64,000 bases of DNA. Origin: an uncultured Verrucomicrobiota bacterium. Lineage in GTDB: Bacteria; Verrucomicrobiota; Verrucomicrobiia; Opitutales; Seribacteraceae. The notes under the pieces were generated by a model. That model was not told the DNA's origin. It made no database searches and saw only the letters and a list, made by a program, of their open reading frames with translations. The translations under genes were made by a program, and so were the position numbers. The stretch's first letter is position 1; the number at the start of each line of letters is the position of its first letter. The DNA lies in assembly GCA_902612125.1 (NCBI GenBank), contig CACMBV010000008.1, positions 25,090 through 89,089 on the forward strand, in the 5' to 3' direction. Positions 8,052 to 16,438 of the stretch are shown here, piece by piece.

Positions 8052-10991
8052 ATGGCACTAAATTTATTACGGTACTTTCTTCCCCTCTTTTTGACTTTAA
8101 GAATACTTATGAATTCCTGCACCGCTCAAACAAGTGATTCAATCACCCTCACAGAAAACACTGTGACTGATCCTCAAGATGCGAGTGGCATGCAAGTCAT
8201 ACAAAAGACCTTGGATAATGGGCTTACTGTTTACCTCAGTCCCAATCGAGAAGAACCTCGCTTCTATGCAGAAATCATTACTCGGGCAGGCAGTAAGCAT
8301 GATCCTTCCACCAACACCGGACTTGCCCACTATCTTGAACATTTACTTTTCAAGGGGACTGAATCGTTTGGCACAATCAATTTTGAGAAAGAAAAGCCTC
8401 TTCTAGATCAGATTACGCAATTGTACGAGAAAAGATCTCAGGAATCCAACGAAAGTAAACGAGCTGAAATTTACAAAGAAATTAACCGTATTTCCACCGA
8501 AGCAGCGGAGATGGCCATTCCCAATGAAATGGACCGTGCATACAGCGACATGGGGGGCAAGGGAATCAACGCCCATACCTGGCATGAAGAAACGGTTTAC
8601 AAAGTGGATCTCCCCGCTAACCGCCTTGAACATTGGGCAAAAATTGAAAGCGAAAGATTCACCAGACCCGTTTTTCGCCTTTTCCACACCGAATTGGAAA
8701 CAGTATATGAGGAAAAAAATCGGGCCATTGACAACAAAGACCGCTTACTCCACCGAGAGGTCAATAACCTTCTCTTCAAAACTCACCCTTATGGACAGCA
8801 ATCTACTCTCGGCACAGTTGAACACCTCAAAAACCCGTCGATTACCGCGATTAAAGAATTTTATGCCACGCATTATGTTCCCCAAAACATGGCCATTTGT
8901 ATCTCGGGTGAATTAGATCCGCATAAAACATTTGAAATTATTGAAAAATACTTTTCTTCCTGGGAAAATCCGGAGTCTCTTAGGGACGAGCCTAAGTGGG
9001 AAGAAAAGCCTCTAAGTGGCAGAGAATTCGTACAGGTACAATATCTTGGGGAAGAACAAGTACTCATGGCATTCCGAACCGCACCAAGATTTCACGCGGA
9101 TTACCCCGCCCTTCGATTAATTGATATGATATTGGATAATTCCGTTGCCGGGTTGATTAACCTAAATCTTGTGAACCGGCAAAAAGTGCGCACAGCTGGA
9201 TGCTTTCCCCTAAATTTTAACGATTATGGAGCCCATTTTTTAATGGGATCACCTAAGGATGCTCAAACCTTGGAAGATGTCGAAAAACTCTTACTCGGAC
9301 AAATCGAACAAGTTAAGAAAGGAGAATTCGAAGATTGGATTCTTCCCGCCGTCATCAACGACTTCAAGAAAAGGCAAAAGGAAGACCTTGAAAGTAATCC
9401 CAAGCGCGTCGAGTTAATGAGGGATGCCTACTTGGCGTTTGTGGATTGGGAAGTGATGAACAGTCAGATTGCGGAACTTGAAAAAGTGACCAAGCAGGAA
9501 ATTATCCGAGTGGCCAACAAATACTACGGCAATGATTATGTTGTAGGGTTTAGAATCGATAAACAGCACGAACTGCCGAGCATCGAAAAACCCCTGATTG
9601 ATCCCCTCAAAATAAACCCCGACAAAGAATCGGTTTTTATGAAATCCGTGGGAGAAATTTCCTACAAACCATTTACCCCTAAATTTATTAAGCAGGGCAA
9701 AGACTACCAAACTGTTCAAATTAACGATGGCATTCAACTCATTCACGCCAATAACCCTTTGAATGATTTGTTTTCCCTTGAAGTTCGAATGGAAATAGGG
9801 AACGACCATCAGCCCATGCTTACCCTTGTCAAACGCATGCTCGACCGGGCTGGGGCTGGCTCTCTAACTTCTGATGAATTGAAAATAGAGTGGTACAAAC
9901 TCGCCACTGAATTTGGTTTTGCAGTGCGGGAGCATTTCAGCACCTTCTCGATCAATGGACTCGACGAAAATTTGGAAAAGTCATTGGACTTAGCTAACCA
10001 ACACATGCTTTCCCCCCTTATTTCGGATGCAAACTGGAATGAGACTAAGGATATCATTCTATCGGAACGGGATGATGAACAAAAAGACCCTCGTGCCTTG
10101 AGCAATGCCCTTGCTCATTACCATCGATATGGATCCAAATCCCGCTACCTCAAAAGACCTTCTGATGGCGATCTGCATGCCAGTTCGGTCGCTTCTCTTA
10201 CCCAGTCACTTCTGGAAGCCTTCGAAGTTAAGCGCTCCATTCTTTATTACGGACCGCGATCGCTGGAAGAAATCACCTCAATCACAAAGGACAGTTTTTT
10301 AGGCAAAGAGCCAACCAGAGATGTCCCTGATTTTCTTCCCGACCGTTCCCTGTCTCCAGACACCAATCAGGTTTTCTTTTTGCAGAAGGAAATGGCGCAG
10401 GCTCAGGTCAGGCTGGAATTCGCCGCCGGTACCTACGATGAGGAAAAAGCTCCATTAGGACAGTTGTATAATGAATATTTTGGCGGGGGGATGGCAGGAC
10501 TTGTTTTCCAAGAACTTAGAGAAGCCCGTGCCCTTGCTTATTCCGCGTGGGCTCATTTTTTCACTCCCTCTCGCCCTCAGGATGAGAACATTTTGGTTGG
10601 TGCGATTGGTTGCCAGGCAGATAAAACGATCGAAGCAGTGCATGCGTTTATTGGACTGTTGGATCAAATGCCTTTTAATCAGACCAGGTGGGAGTCTGCT
10701 CATGCTTCCGTTCTTAGTGCCTACCGCACCAACCCGATATCGAGTCGTTCCATTCCCGGTTTTGTTTATGATTTCAATGCCCTGAACTTGGACGATGACC
10801 CACGACCAAACAGATATGTAACTTTACAAAAAGCTGACCTTGATAATCTGCACAGTTTTTACGAAGAAGAAATACAACCTAAATCTATTCTTCTCTCTAT
10901 TGTGGGAGACTCCGCAAAAATTGATTTGGAAGAGCTTGGAAAAATTGGCCCTTTAACCAAAGTAAAACCCGAAAAACTTTTTAATCGCTAG
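8052..10991 (+). CDS. M16 family (insulinase/pitrilysin) metalloprotease
   Basis: A 979-residue exported zinc peptidase. The inverted zinc motif HYLEH is at residues 93-97 and the distal glutamate is E221 in ELETVYEEKNR. A charged insert between them (about 110-165) makes their spacing longer than usual. Four M16 lobes are expected; the second half (about 570-979) has the inactive-lobe pattern with the R/Y-type segment GLVFQELREARALAYSAWA. The N-terminus has a hydrophobic segment ending in LMNSC at residues 20-24, compatible with a poor lipobox, so a periplasmic lipoprotein is possible. Such proteins usually degrade peptides in the periplasm. The 3' end overlaps the convergent gene at 10981 by 11 bp. 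Confidence 0.93.
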   Translation: MALNLLRYFLPLFLTLRILMNSCTAQTSDSITLTENTVTDPQDASGMQVIQKTLDNGLTVYLSPNREEPRFYAEIITRAGSKHDPSTNTGLAHYLEHLLFKGTESFGTINFEKEKPLLDQITQLYEKRSQESNESKRAEIYKEINRISTEAAEMAIPNEMDRAYSDMGGKGINAHTWHEETVYKVDLPANRLEHWAKIESERFTRPVFRLFHTELETVYEEKNRAIDNKDRLLHREVNNLLFKTHPYGQQSTLGTVEHLKNPSITAIKEFYATHYVPQNMAICISGELDPHKTFEIIEKYFSSWENPESLRDEPKWEEKPLSGREFVQVQYLGEEQVLMAFRTAPRFHADYPALRLIDMILDNSVAGLINLNLVNRQKVRTAGCFPLNFNDYGAHFLMGSPKDAQTLEDVEKLLLGQIEQVKKGEFEDWILPAVINDFKKRQKEDLESNPKRVELMRDAYLAFVDWEVMNSQIAELEKVTKQEIIRVANKYYGNDYVVGFRIDKQHELPSIEKPLIDPLKINPDKESVFMKSVGEISYKPFTPKFIKQGKDYQTVQINDGIQLIHANNPLNDLFSLEVRMEIGNDHQPMLTLVKRMLDRAGAGSLTSDELKIEWYKLATEFGFAVREHFSTFSINGLDENLEKSLDLANQHMLSPLISDANWNETKDIILSERDDEQKDPRALSNALAHYHRYGSKSRYLKRPSDGDLHASSVASLTQSLLEAFEVKRSILYYGPRSLEEITSITKDSFLGKEPTRDVPDFLPDRSLSPDTNQVFFLQKEMAQAQVRLEFAAGTYDEEKAPLGQLYNEYFGGGMAGLVFQELREARALAYSAWAHFFTPSRPQDENILVGAIGCQADKTIEAVHAFIGLLDQMPFNQTRWESAHASVLSAYRTNPISSRSIPGFVYDFNALNLDDDPRPNRYVTLQKADLDNLHSFYEEEIQPKSILLSIVGDSAKIDLEELGKIGPLTKVKPEKLFNR

Positions 10992-11466
10992 GTTTTTCTT
11001 CCTTAGATTGAGCACCCCGAGAAGAGTCGAATGGAAAACCACCACCGGTGCCTCCATCGGAACCATCTGCTTTGGGAGGATCCATTAGACTCTCCTTTTG
11101 AGAAATTGAGCTTATTTCCGGCAAAGCGAGGATATTTCGAAAGAAAACAAAAACTTTCTCACATTCCTTCTCCTGCTCCCGGGCATCTTTCAGTCGAAGA
11201 ACAATTCTGCTCGATTGACCCGTCTGTAATTCTGTAAGTGTACAGTTGCAGGTAATTCGACCATTATTGGTGGGTAATTCCACCACATCAATTCTACCCA
11301 TCGGGGTAAAATCGTTATCAGGTTCCGCGACTTCCATACGGAGGGACACACGATTTTCATAGAAATTGAAAATTCGAGTGTAATTTACTCGCAAGCCCTC
11401 AGCCTTGCCTAGCATTTTTTCCATGCCTTTTCTTAGAATTGCAATAATTTCCACCGATCGATTCAT
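10981..11466 (-). CDS. Hypothetical protein
   Basis: A 161-residue protein that I do not recognise. The first 115 residues look like a folded alpha-beta domain (MNRSVEIIAILRKGMEKML, then alternating strands). The last 45 residues are low-complexity, rich in Gly, Ser, Asp and Lys, and likely disordered. There is no signal peptide. It is convergent with the M16 protease and shares its stop region, and is divergent from the small gene that starts near 11508. Confidence 0.6.
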   Translation of the reverse strand: MNRSVEIIAILRKGMEKMLGKAEGLRVNYTRIFNFYENRVSLRMEVAEPDNDFTPMGRIDVVELPTNNGRITCNCTLTELQTGQSSRIVLRLKDAREQEKECEKVFVFFRNILALPEISSISQKESLMDPPKADGSDGGTGGGFPFDSSRGAQSKEEKPSD

Positions 11467-11507
11467 TTCAGCAGATCAATTTCTCATTTTTTTTCTCACG
11501 AGTGCAA

Positions 11508-11726
11508 ATGTTTTCGTATCTTCATTTCATGGGAGAGCTCTCCAACAATAAGATTCTTCAGGAATTAAATGATTCCGATATTTTAGAGGGAGAGCATTTT
11601 GAGAAATGTCTCCTGCAAGCGGATGGGAATCTTGAGCGAGCCGAAAAATATTACCTTCATCAAGTCTTGCAAAAGAGGTGGAATTCGATGGCAAGGCAGA
11701 TAACGGGAAAAATAGCCAATACTTAG
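11508..11726 (+). CDS. Small hypothetical protein
   Basis: About 72 residues from the ATG at 11508. A GTG at 11502 and an ATG at 11529 (65 residues) are alternatives, and no ribosome-binding site decides between them. It is charged and helical (NNKILQELNDSDI, NLERAEKYYLHQVLQKRW). It stands alone, with no co-directional gene within 250 bases. The coding potential looks plausible from amino-acid composition, but it is not recognised, so it may be a small regulatory or orphan protein. Confidence 0.4.
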   Translation: MFSYLHFMGELSNNKILQELNDSDILEGEHFEKCLLQADGNLERAEKYYLHQVLQKRWNSMARQITGKIANT

Positions 11727-11982
11727 GCCCCTTCTTACACTCTATATCCTTAGCACCGTTGGAGTCCTAGCCCTTGAATAAGGTTAATAAGGGAGTTGTC
11801 TAGATTGGTGGTATGTAAAGTAAACTCATAAACAAATATTCATTTATCAACTCTAAAATAAACAAATCAGTTACTTCAAGAATCGGATCAAATAAAATAA
11901 TAGTGTAGTAGTTAGGTTGCCTTATTTGAAATTAAGGTTGAATATATGAAAGTATGCTTATCGAATTTTCCTTCTTTGCTGA

Positions 11983-12666
11983 ATGAAAAAAAACCAAGAT
12001 CGTGAACCTGACCTGATCCAATATAGGTTGGAATATTCCTTTAACGATGATTTGCCCTCGGAAAGATATTTTATGGCCACCAACCCTCGGGATGCTCTAT
12101 CGCAGGTTGCTTACTCTTGCATCAAGCACATCCCGGTCAATAGTTTAACCGAGATCGAGCAGGATTGTTTCGTCAAAGCGTTCTCAAATCCATCCAAGCC
12201 TTTTCTCGAAAAGCCTGAGCTGTTGACCGTACCTGTGCCTATTCCTGATATTGATTATCCAGAACCCGAGCCCACCACGCCAACCGTTGAACCAGAACCT
12301 TCAGGCGAAGAAAATCAGGAAAACTTTTCTGAAGATGAGTTCGTTGATAACCAAAATAACGAATCAGGCCTTTCAAATACCGATCTTCAACCGAAACCTG
12401 ATCCAGCTGCCGAACACAAAGCAAAACAGGAAGAGAGACTCTCTGAAATTGAAAAGATTAAAAATCAGAATCAGTTGATGAATGAGAAATATGAAAAATT
12501 AATAAGTAAAACACGCAAAATAATTGAGTGGTTTACTCCTAGGATTGAAATCATCACATTTGAAGAACACAATCGTTGGACAGACTCGTGGACTTCGATC
12601 GAATATCCTTTGGCACCCGATCAGGAAGAAGTCTCTTCCAACCCAGATGATCCGGAGGCAGAATAA
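11983..12666 (+). CDS. Hypothetical acidic protein with Pro/Glu linker and coiled coil
   Basis: A 227-residue cytoplasmic-type protein. Residues 1-70 form a possible small domain (LIQYRLEYSFNDDLPSERYF, then NPRDALSQVAYSCIK). Residues 80-135 are a Pro- and Glu-rich disordered linker with PEPEP-type repeats. Residues 145-180 are a strongly charged helix likely to form a coiled coil. The C-terminus ends in an acidic tail. I do not recognise a family. It is followed at 57 bp by tRNA-Lys and then the flagellins; nothing in the sequence shows a functional link to either. Confidence 0.6.
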   Translation: MKKNQDREPDLIQYRLEYSFNDDLPSERYFMATNPRDALSQVAYSCIKHIPVNSLTEIEQDCFVKAFSNPSKPFLEKPELLTVPVPIPDIDYPEPEPTTPTVEPEPSGEENQENFSEDEFVDNQNNESGLSNTDLQPKPDPAAEHKAKQEERLSEIEKIKNQNQLMNEKYEKLISKTRKIIEWFTPRIEIITFEEHNRWTDSWTSIEYPLAPDQEEVSSNPDDPEAE

Positions 12667-12723
12667 AACCCTATCGCTTGATCATTGACGAAATCCATCA
12701 TTCTCGATAAAAAGTAAGCACTC

Positions 12724-12799
12724 GGGTCGGTAGCTCAATCGGTAGAGCAGTGGCCTTTTAAGCCATTGGTTCCGGGTTCGAGTCCCGGCCGGCCTACCA
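12724..12799 (+). tRNA. tRNA-Lys (UUU)
   Basis: A 76-base cloverleaf can be drawn. The acceptor stem GGGTCGG pairs with CCGGCCT, with two G-U pairs. The D arm is GCTC/GAGC and the anticodon stem GTGGC/GCCAT encloses loop CTTTTAA, so the anticodon is TTT. The T arm is CCGGG TTCGAGT CCCGG. Discriminator A and an encoded CCA end at 12799. A terminator-like hairpin follows. Confidence 0.95.
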
Positions 12800-12820
12800 C
12801 TTCTCATTCGAGCTAATATT

Positions 12821-12846
12821 GGAAGAGTAAACTATTTTACTTTTTC
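12821..12846 (+). terminator. Terminator-like hairpin after tRNA-Lys
   Basis: An 11-bp stem runs from GGAAGAGTAAA (12821-12831) to TTTACTTTTTCC with a CTAT loop; two pairs are G-U. The run of T (12841-12845) forms the lower strand of the stem. It lies 22 bases after the tRNA and directly before the putative sigma-28 promoter, which fits separation of the two transcription units. Confidence 0.5.
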
Positions 12847-12848
12847 CC

Positions 12849-12875
12849 TAAAGTCAGGGTTAAATTTGCCGACTC
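12849..12875 (+). promoter_or_regulatory. Putative sigma-28 (FliA) flagellin promoter
   Basis: TAAA at 12849-12852, a 15-base spacer, then GCCGA at 12868-12872. This matches the known FliA consensus (TAAA, N15, GCCGATAA) at the -35 element and the first five -10 positions with the exact spacing. It is 25 bases upstream of the first flagellin start codon. Class-3 flagellin genes are the classical target of this sigma factor. No equally good site lies before the second flagellin. Confidence 0.75.
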
Positions 12876-12899
12876 TTAACTATGATCTTTCTTTAGATT

Positions 12900-14621
12900 A
12901 TGGTCGCCCCAATTAACAATAATCTCACATCTCTTGTTTTCGAAACAACAAAAAATAAGGCTGCACTCGAAAACTCCATTTCAAAATTATCTAGCGGAAA
13001 AAGGTTAAATCTTGTCGGTGTTGACACTGGTGCTCATAGCCAAGCTACGACCTTAAGTTCCAAAAATAGGCGTGACATAGCAAATGTTCAAAATTTACAA
13101 AACCTAGTTTCTTACTCAAACTCACAAGATGGTATCTTACAGACGGTGGGAAAGATCCTTGACCGGTTGGGGGAGCTTGCCGCTAGGGCATTAGATATCA
13201 CAGCAACCGATGATGACAGAGAGAATTACAATAAAGAATTCTTAGAACTTGCAGATCAACTAGATCAACTGAAGCAAGAAGATTTTAATGGATTAAATTT
13301 ATTCGGTGCCGGTGCATTTAGTGACGATAAAAAGCAATTTATCGAAAGTCTTACAAATAATTGGATTGAAGCGGCGGAGACTTTAATAAAAGCCGAGTAC
13401 GGTTGGGACACGGTACCATCAGATAGCTGGAATCTAATCGTAAATGAAAATGATACTGGTGGGTACGCCGCATTTGTAACCACCGGTCAGTATGGAAATG
13501 GAACCGCAGATGTAATTGATATGCAATTTGACCTTCCAGACTTTGATCCGCCTCATACCTCACCTACCTCAACCGCAGATAGGGTAGTTGCTCATGAAAT
13601 GGTTCATTTGATGCAGGCTCAGAACTCTTACTACGGAGACATCACTGGTGATGGAACAAGTCGAGGAACTTGGTTTAAAGAAGGTCTTGCAGAATTTATC
13701 CACGGTGCAGACAGCAGAGTTGATACTGTACTAGATAGTAATGGAGATAATTTTGCAGCACTCACTTCGGCAATTGGGACCGGCAATGAAAGTTGGGTCA
13801 GTTCTGAGCAATATGCTACTGGATATACCGCTGTCAAATATCTACATAGCAGAATTATTGCGAGTAGTCAGGCAGATGGCATTAAGCACATGACCAGTTG
13901 GATGAAAACTCAGTTTGATTCAGGTGCAGGTGCTTCAAGCAGCGGAATTGACGATTATTTTCAAGCATTTAATATAACGAAAGCTGGTGGTGGAAATTTT
14001 CTTAGTAATGCAGATTTTATATCCAATTACAAAGGAACAGACGGTCAGAATTTTATATCAAATTTGCGAAATGCGGGGGGAGGAGATGTTTTTTCCAACA
14101 CTGATACGGGTGCAATTCATGGAAGTGATGAAGGCGGATCAACATCTCTTGATGCCCAAGCGGTTGTTCCTGATACAACTGGCACTCCAGAGAGTAGTTA
14201 CATTGAAGAAAAAGATAACTCTTCTCTCGCAGCCGCTATTGATGGAACTGGACTGACATACGACTTAAAGAGTGTAAATTCCGTCACAGTTGAGACTACG
14301 ATATACAACCTCGAATCCCTCGCTAACGCAAAAGCAACACTTACGGAACTAGAAAATCTCATGACTAATTTGTCTGCGGAACGATCTAATGTGGGTGCAA
14401 ATTTAAGTCGTTTAGAAAAAGAGCTGAATAACCTATCTGGAAAAATATCCACAGGTGAAATGGCGGTGAGCCGAATCGAGGATGCAGATATTGCCCAGGA
14501 AAGCTCGAACTATGCGTCCACCCAGGTCAGAACCCAGGCAAGCATTGCTATTCTTGCTCAGGCAAAGCAGTTAAATGTAGGCGTATCTGATCTTCTACGA
14601 GGGATCAATATCGGAGGATAA
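12900..14621 (+). CDS. Flagellin with inserted HExxH metallopeptidase domain (flagellinolysin type)
   Basis: A 573-residue flagellin. Residues 1-140 are the conserved N-terminal D0/D1 helices (NSISKLSSGKRLN, then NVQNLQNLVSYS). Residues about 455-573 are the matching C-terminal helices (NLSAERSNVGANLSRLEKEL, ending AILAQAKQLNVGVSDLLRG). The central variable region (about 145-430) holds a zinc peptidase signature: HEMVH at 232-236, then WFKEGLAEF with E261 as the probable third ligand 25 residues later, and a YATGYTAVKYLH segment downstream. This is the architecture described as flagellinolysin, in which an M9 collagenase-like domain is displayed on the filament surface. A FliA-type promoter precedes it. 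No other flagellar genes are in the window. The substrate is unknown. Confidence 0.9.
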   Translation: MVAPINNNLTSLVFETTKNKAALENSISKLSSGKRLNLVGVDTGAHSQATTLSSKNRRDIANVQNLQNLVSYSNSQDGILQTVGKILDRLGELAARALDITATDDDRENYNKEFLELADQLDQLKQEDFNGLNLFGAGAFSDDKKQFIESLTNNWIEAAETLIKAEYGWDTVPSDSWNLIVNENDTGGYAAFVTTGQYGNGTADVIDMQFDLPDFDPPHTSPTSTADRVVAHEMVHLMQAQNSYYGDITGDGTSRGTWFKEGLAEFIHGADSRVDTVLDSNGDNFAALTSAIGTGNESWVSSEQYATGYTAVKYLHSRIIASSQADGIKHMTSWMKTQFDSGAGASSSGIDDYFQAFNITKAGGGNFLSNADFISNYKGTDGQNFISNLRNAGGGDVFSNTDTGAIHGSDEGGSTSLDAQAVVPDTTGTPESSYIEEKDNSSLAAAIDGTGLTYDLKSVNSVTVETTIYNLESLANAKATLTELENLMTNLSAERSNVGANLSRLEKELNNLSGKISTGEMAVSRIEDADIAQESSNYASTQVRTQASIAILAQAKQLNVGVSDLLRGINIGG

Positions 14622-14709
14622 TCTCGCATAGATTATGTGTCATCCTCGTCTTTGGGTTCATTTAAATTTCTCTAACCTAGGTTGGTGGACTTAGGATCAT
14701 TGTCCGAAC

Positions 14710-16431
14710 ATGCCTCTTCAATTATCCCAAGTAGAACTTTCACAAGCTTACAGAGGAAGGGTTGCCAATCGTAATGTAGAGAAATCTTTAAATAAGATAG
14801 CTACCGGGAAAAAGCTTCACGCAGACGGAAAGGATTCGGCTGCCTATGCACAGTCCCTTCGCATAGAAAGTCAACAGAAGCATGGATTGAAAAACCTACA
14901 AAATCTTCAAAACTTAATCTCCTACAGTCAGGCCCAGGAAGGGGCACTTAACAAGGCAGCTGAAATCCTTGACCGTATGGGCGTTCTCGCCACCCAGTCC
15001 CTTGATCTCATTAAAAACGAACAGGATCGTGTAAATCATGACAAAGAATTTCAGGAACTTGCCAAAAGCCTGGATGAAATTGAGGGAATGAAGTTCAATG
15101 ACCTCGATCTTTTCTCGGACGGGCCTTTTTCAGAAGGCAAAAAGTCTTTTATCACCTTGCTTCAATCCCAGTGGTTGAGTAATGCTGAGCAAGTCATTAA
15201 AGATCGTTTGGGCTTACAAGGCAACGGCACTGACACCTTTAAGGTAGTGGTAAACGACGAGGGTAACAACGCATACAGCATCCAGTTGACTTGGAACTTC
15301 ACCAATCCAACAACACCCGATAAGGAGACGGATTTGTTGCAGATGAGCTTTGAATCATATAACTACAGTTCACCTCCCTCTGAAGATTCAGATCACATGA
15401 ATGCGATTATGATGACATACGCAGTAATGTCGAACAACTTTTACTTTAATGCCATGGCAAACGGGCAGGTAAATAAGGGTGATTCGGCATCAGGTGGTGC
15501 AATCTGGTTTAAATCCGGCATAGCCGATTTTGTCCATGGCGGTGACTCACTGGTTCGGCCCCAGGTAACTCAATCTCAAATTAATGGAATTGCCAATGGA
15601 GATCTTTACTCAACCCGAAGCTCCTCCTATTTAGCCGTTCGTTATCTGCATGAAGAACTCAAGAATAGTGGAGCAGGTGCGAATAATGGAGTGAAGGACA
15701 TGTTAATTTGGATGGCAAACCAGGTAAAGGCTGGCAAATCTCCAGAGGAAAGTAGCATTGGTGCTGCCCTGAAAAATTTTATTCCTTCAAAGTACAGCAA
15801 TGCAAACACCGCTAACGATGAATTTATTGCCGACTTTAAAACTAACGGACTCTCCGTGTTGTCTAATGTTGTTAAACCATTGAATGACGACACAGGTGCA
15901 ATCACCGGACTGGATGCAGACGGAGGGAGTGAAATTAATCAGCAAGATGCAGTGCCGGATTATCCTGCTACGGATCCTACAACTTCACCTCTTTCGAATT
16001 TTGGAATTAAATGGGAAAAAGAGGGTAGAACCCTGTTTTCAAGTTCATCAGACGGAAGTTCCCTTACCTTTAATGCAGTCAACACCGTAACTGTTGTAGA
16101 TACTGATCGTTATAACCTAAAGTCGGTTAGTTCAGCCAAATTGACCCTTAGCATGATCGAAACCATAAGCGAAACCCTGAACGAAGAGCGCTCTCAACTG
16201 GGTGCCAACATACAACGCTTACAAACTGAAACTGATAACCAAGAATCTCAATACAGCGTGAAGCAGTTTGCCCTAAGCCGTATTGCGGATGTTGATCTAG
16301 CGGAGGAGTCCACCAACCTTGCGGCGAACAAAATTAGGGCCGAAGCTAGCATTTCCATGCTCGCACAGGCCCAGAAACTAAATGTGGGTGTTGCGGATTT
16401 GATTGGAGACATGAAAATAGGAAAACCTTAA
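14710..16431 (+). CDS. Flagellin with degenerate (inactive) metallopeptidase domain
   Basis: The second 573-residue flagellin, 88 bp after the first and of identical length. The terminal flagellin helices are intact (SLNKIATGKKLH, NLQNLQNLISYS; C-terminal SMLAQAQKLNVGVADLIGD). The central region aligns with the peptidase insert of its neighbour (IWFKSGIADFVHGGDS, SYLAVRYLHEEL), but the catalytic positions are gone: HEMVH is replaced by TYAVM at residues 236-240 and the distal Glu of the KEG motif is Ser269 in KSG. All three zinc ligands and the general base are therefore lost, so it should be a non-catalytic structural or substrate-binding subunit. It has no clear FliA promoter of its own and may be read through from the first gene. 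Confidence 0.9.
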   Translation: MPLQLSQVELSQAYRGRVANRNVEKSLNKIATGKKLHADGKDSAAYAQSLRIESQQKHGLKNLQNLQNLISYSQAQEGALNKAAEILDRMGVLATQSLDLIKNEQDRVNHDKEFQELAKSLDEIEGMKFNDLDLFSDGPFSEGKKSFITLLQSQWLSNAEQVIKDRLGLQGNGTDTFKVVVNDEGNNAYSIQLTWNFTNPTTPDKETDLLQMSFESYNYSSPPSEDSDHMNAIMMTYAVMSNNFYFNAMANGQVNKGDSASGGAIWFKSGIADFVHGGDSLVRPQVTQSQINGIANGDLYSTRSSSYLAVRYLHEELKNSGAGANNGVKDMLIWMANQVKAGKSPEESSIGAALKNFIPSKYSNANTANDEFIADFKTNGLSVLSNVVKPLNDDTGAITGLDADGGSEINQQDAVPDYPATDPTTSPLSNFGIKWEKEGRTLFSSSSDGSSLTFNAVNTVTVVDTDRYNLKSVSSAKLTLSMIETISETLNEERSQLGANIQRLQTETDNQESQYSVKQFALSRIADVDLAEESTNLAANKIRAEASISMLAQAQKLNVGVADLIGDMKIGKP

Positions 16432-16438
16432 ACTATTA

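Noticed and set aside
12724..12799. tRNA-Lys as an integration site for the flagellin locus
   Set aside because: No integrase, no repeat of the tRNA 3' end downstream of the flagellins, and a normal sigma-28 promoter; nothing shows a mobile island.
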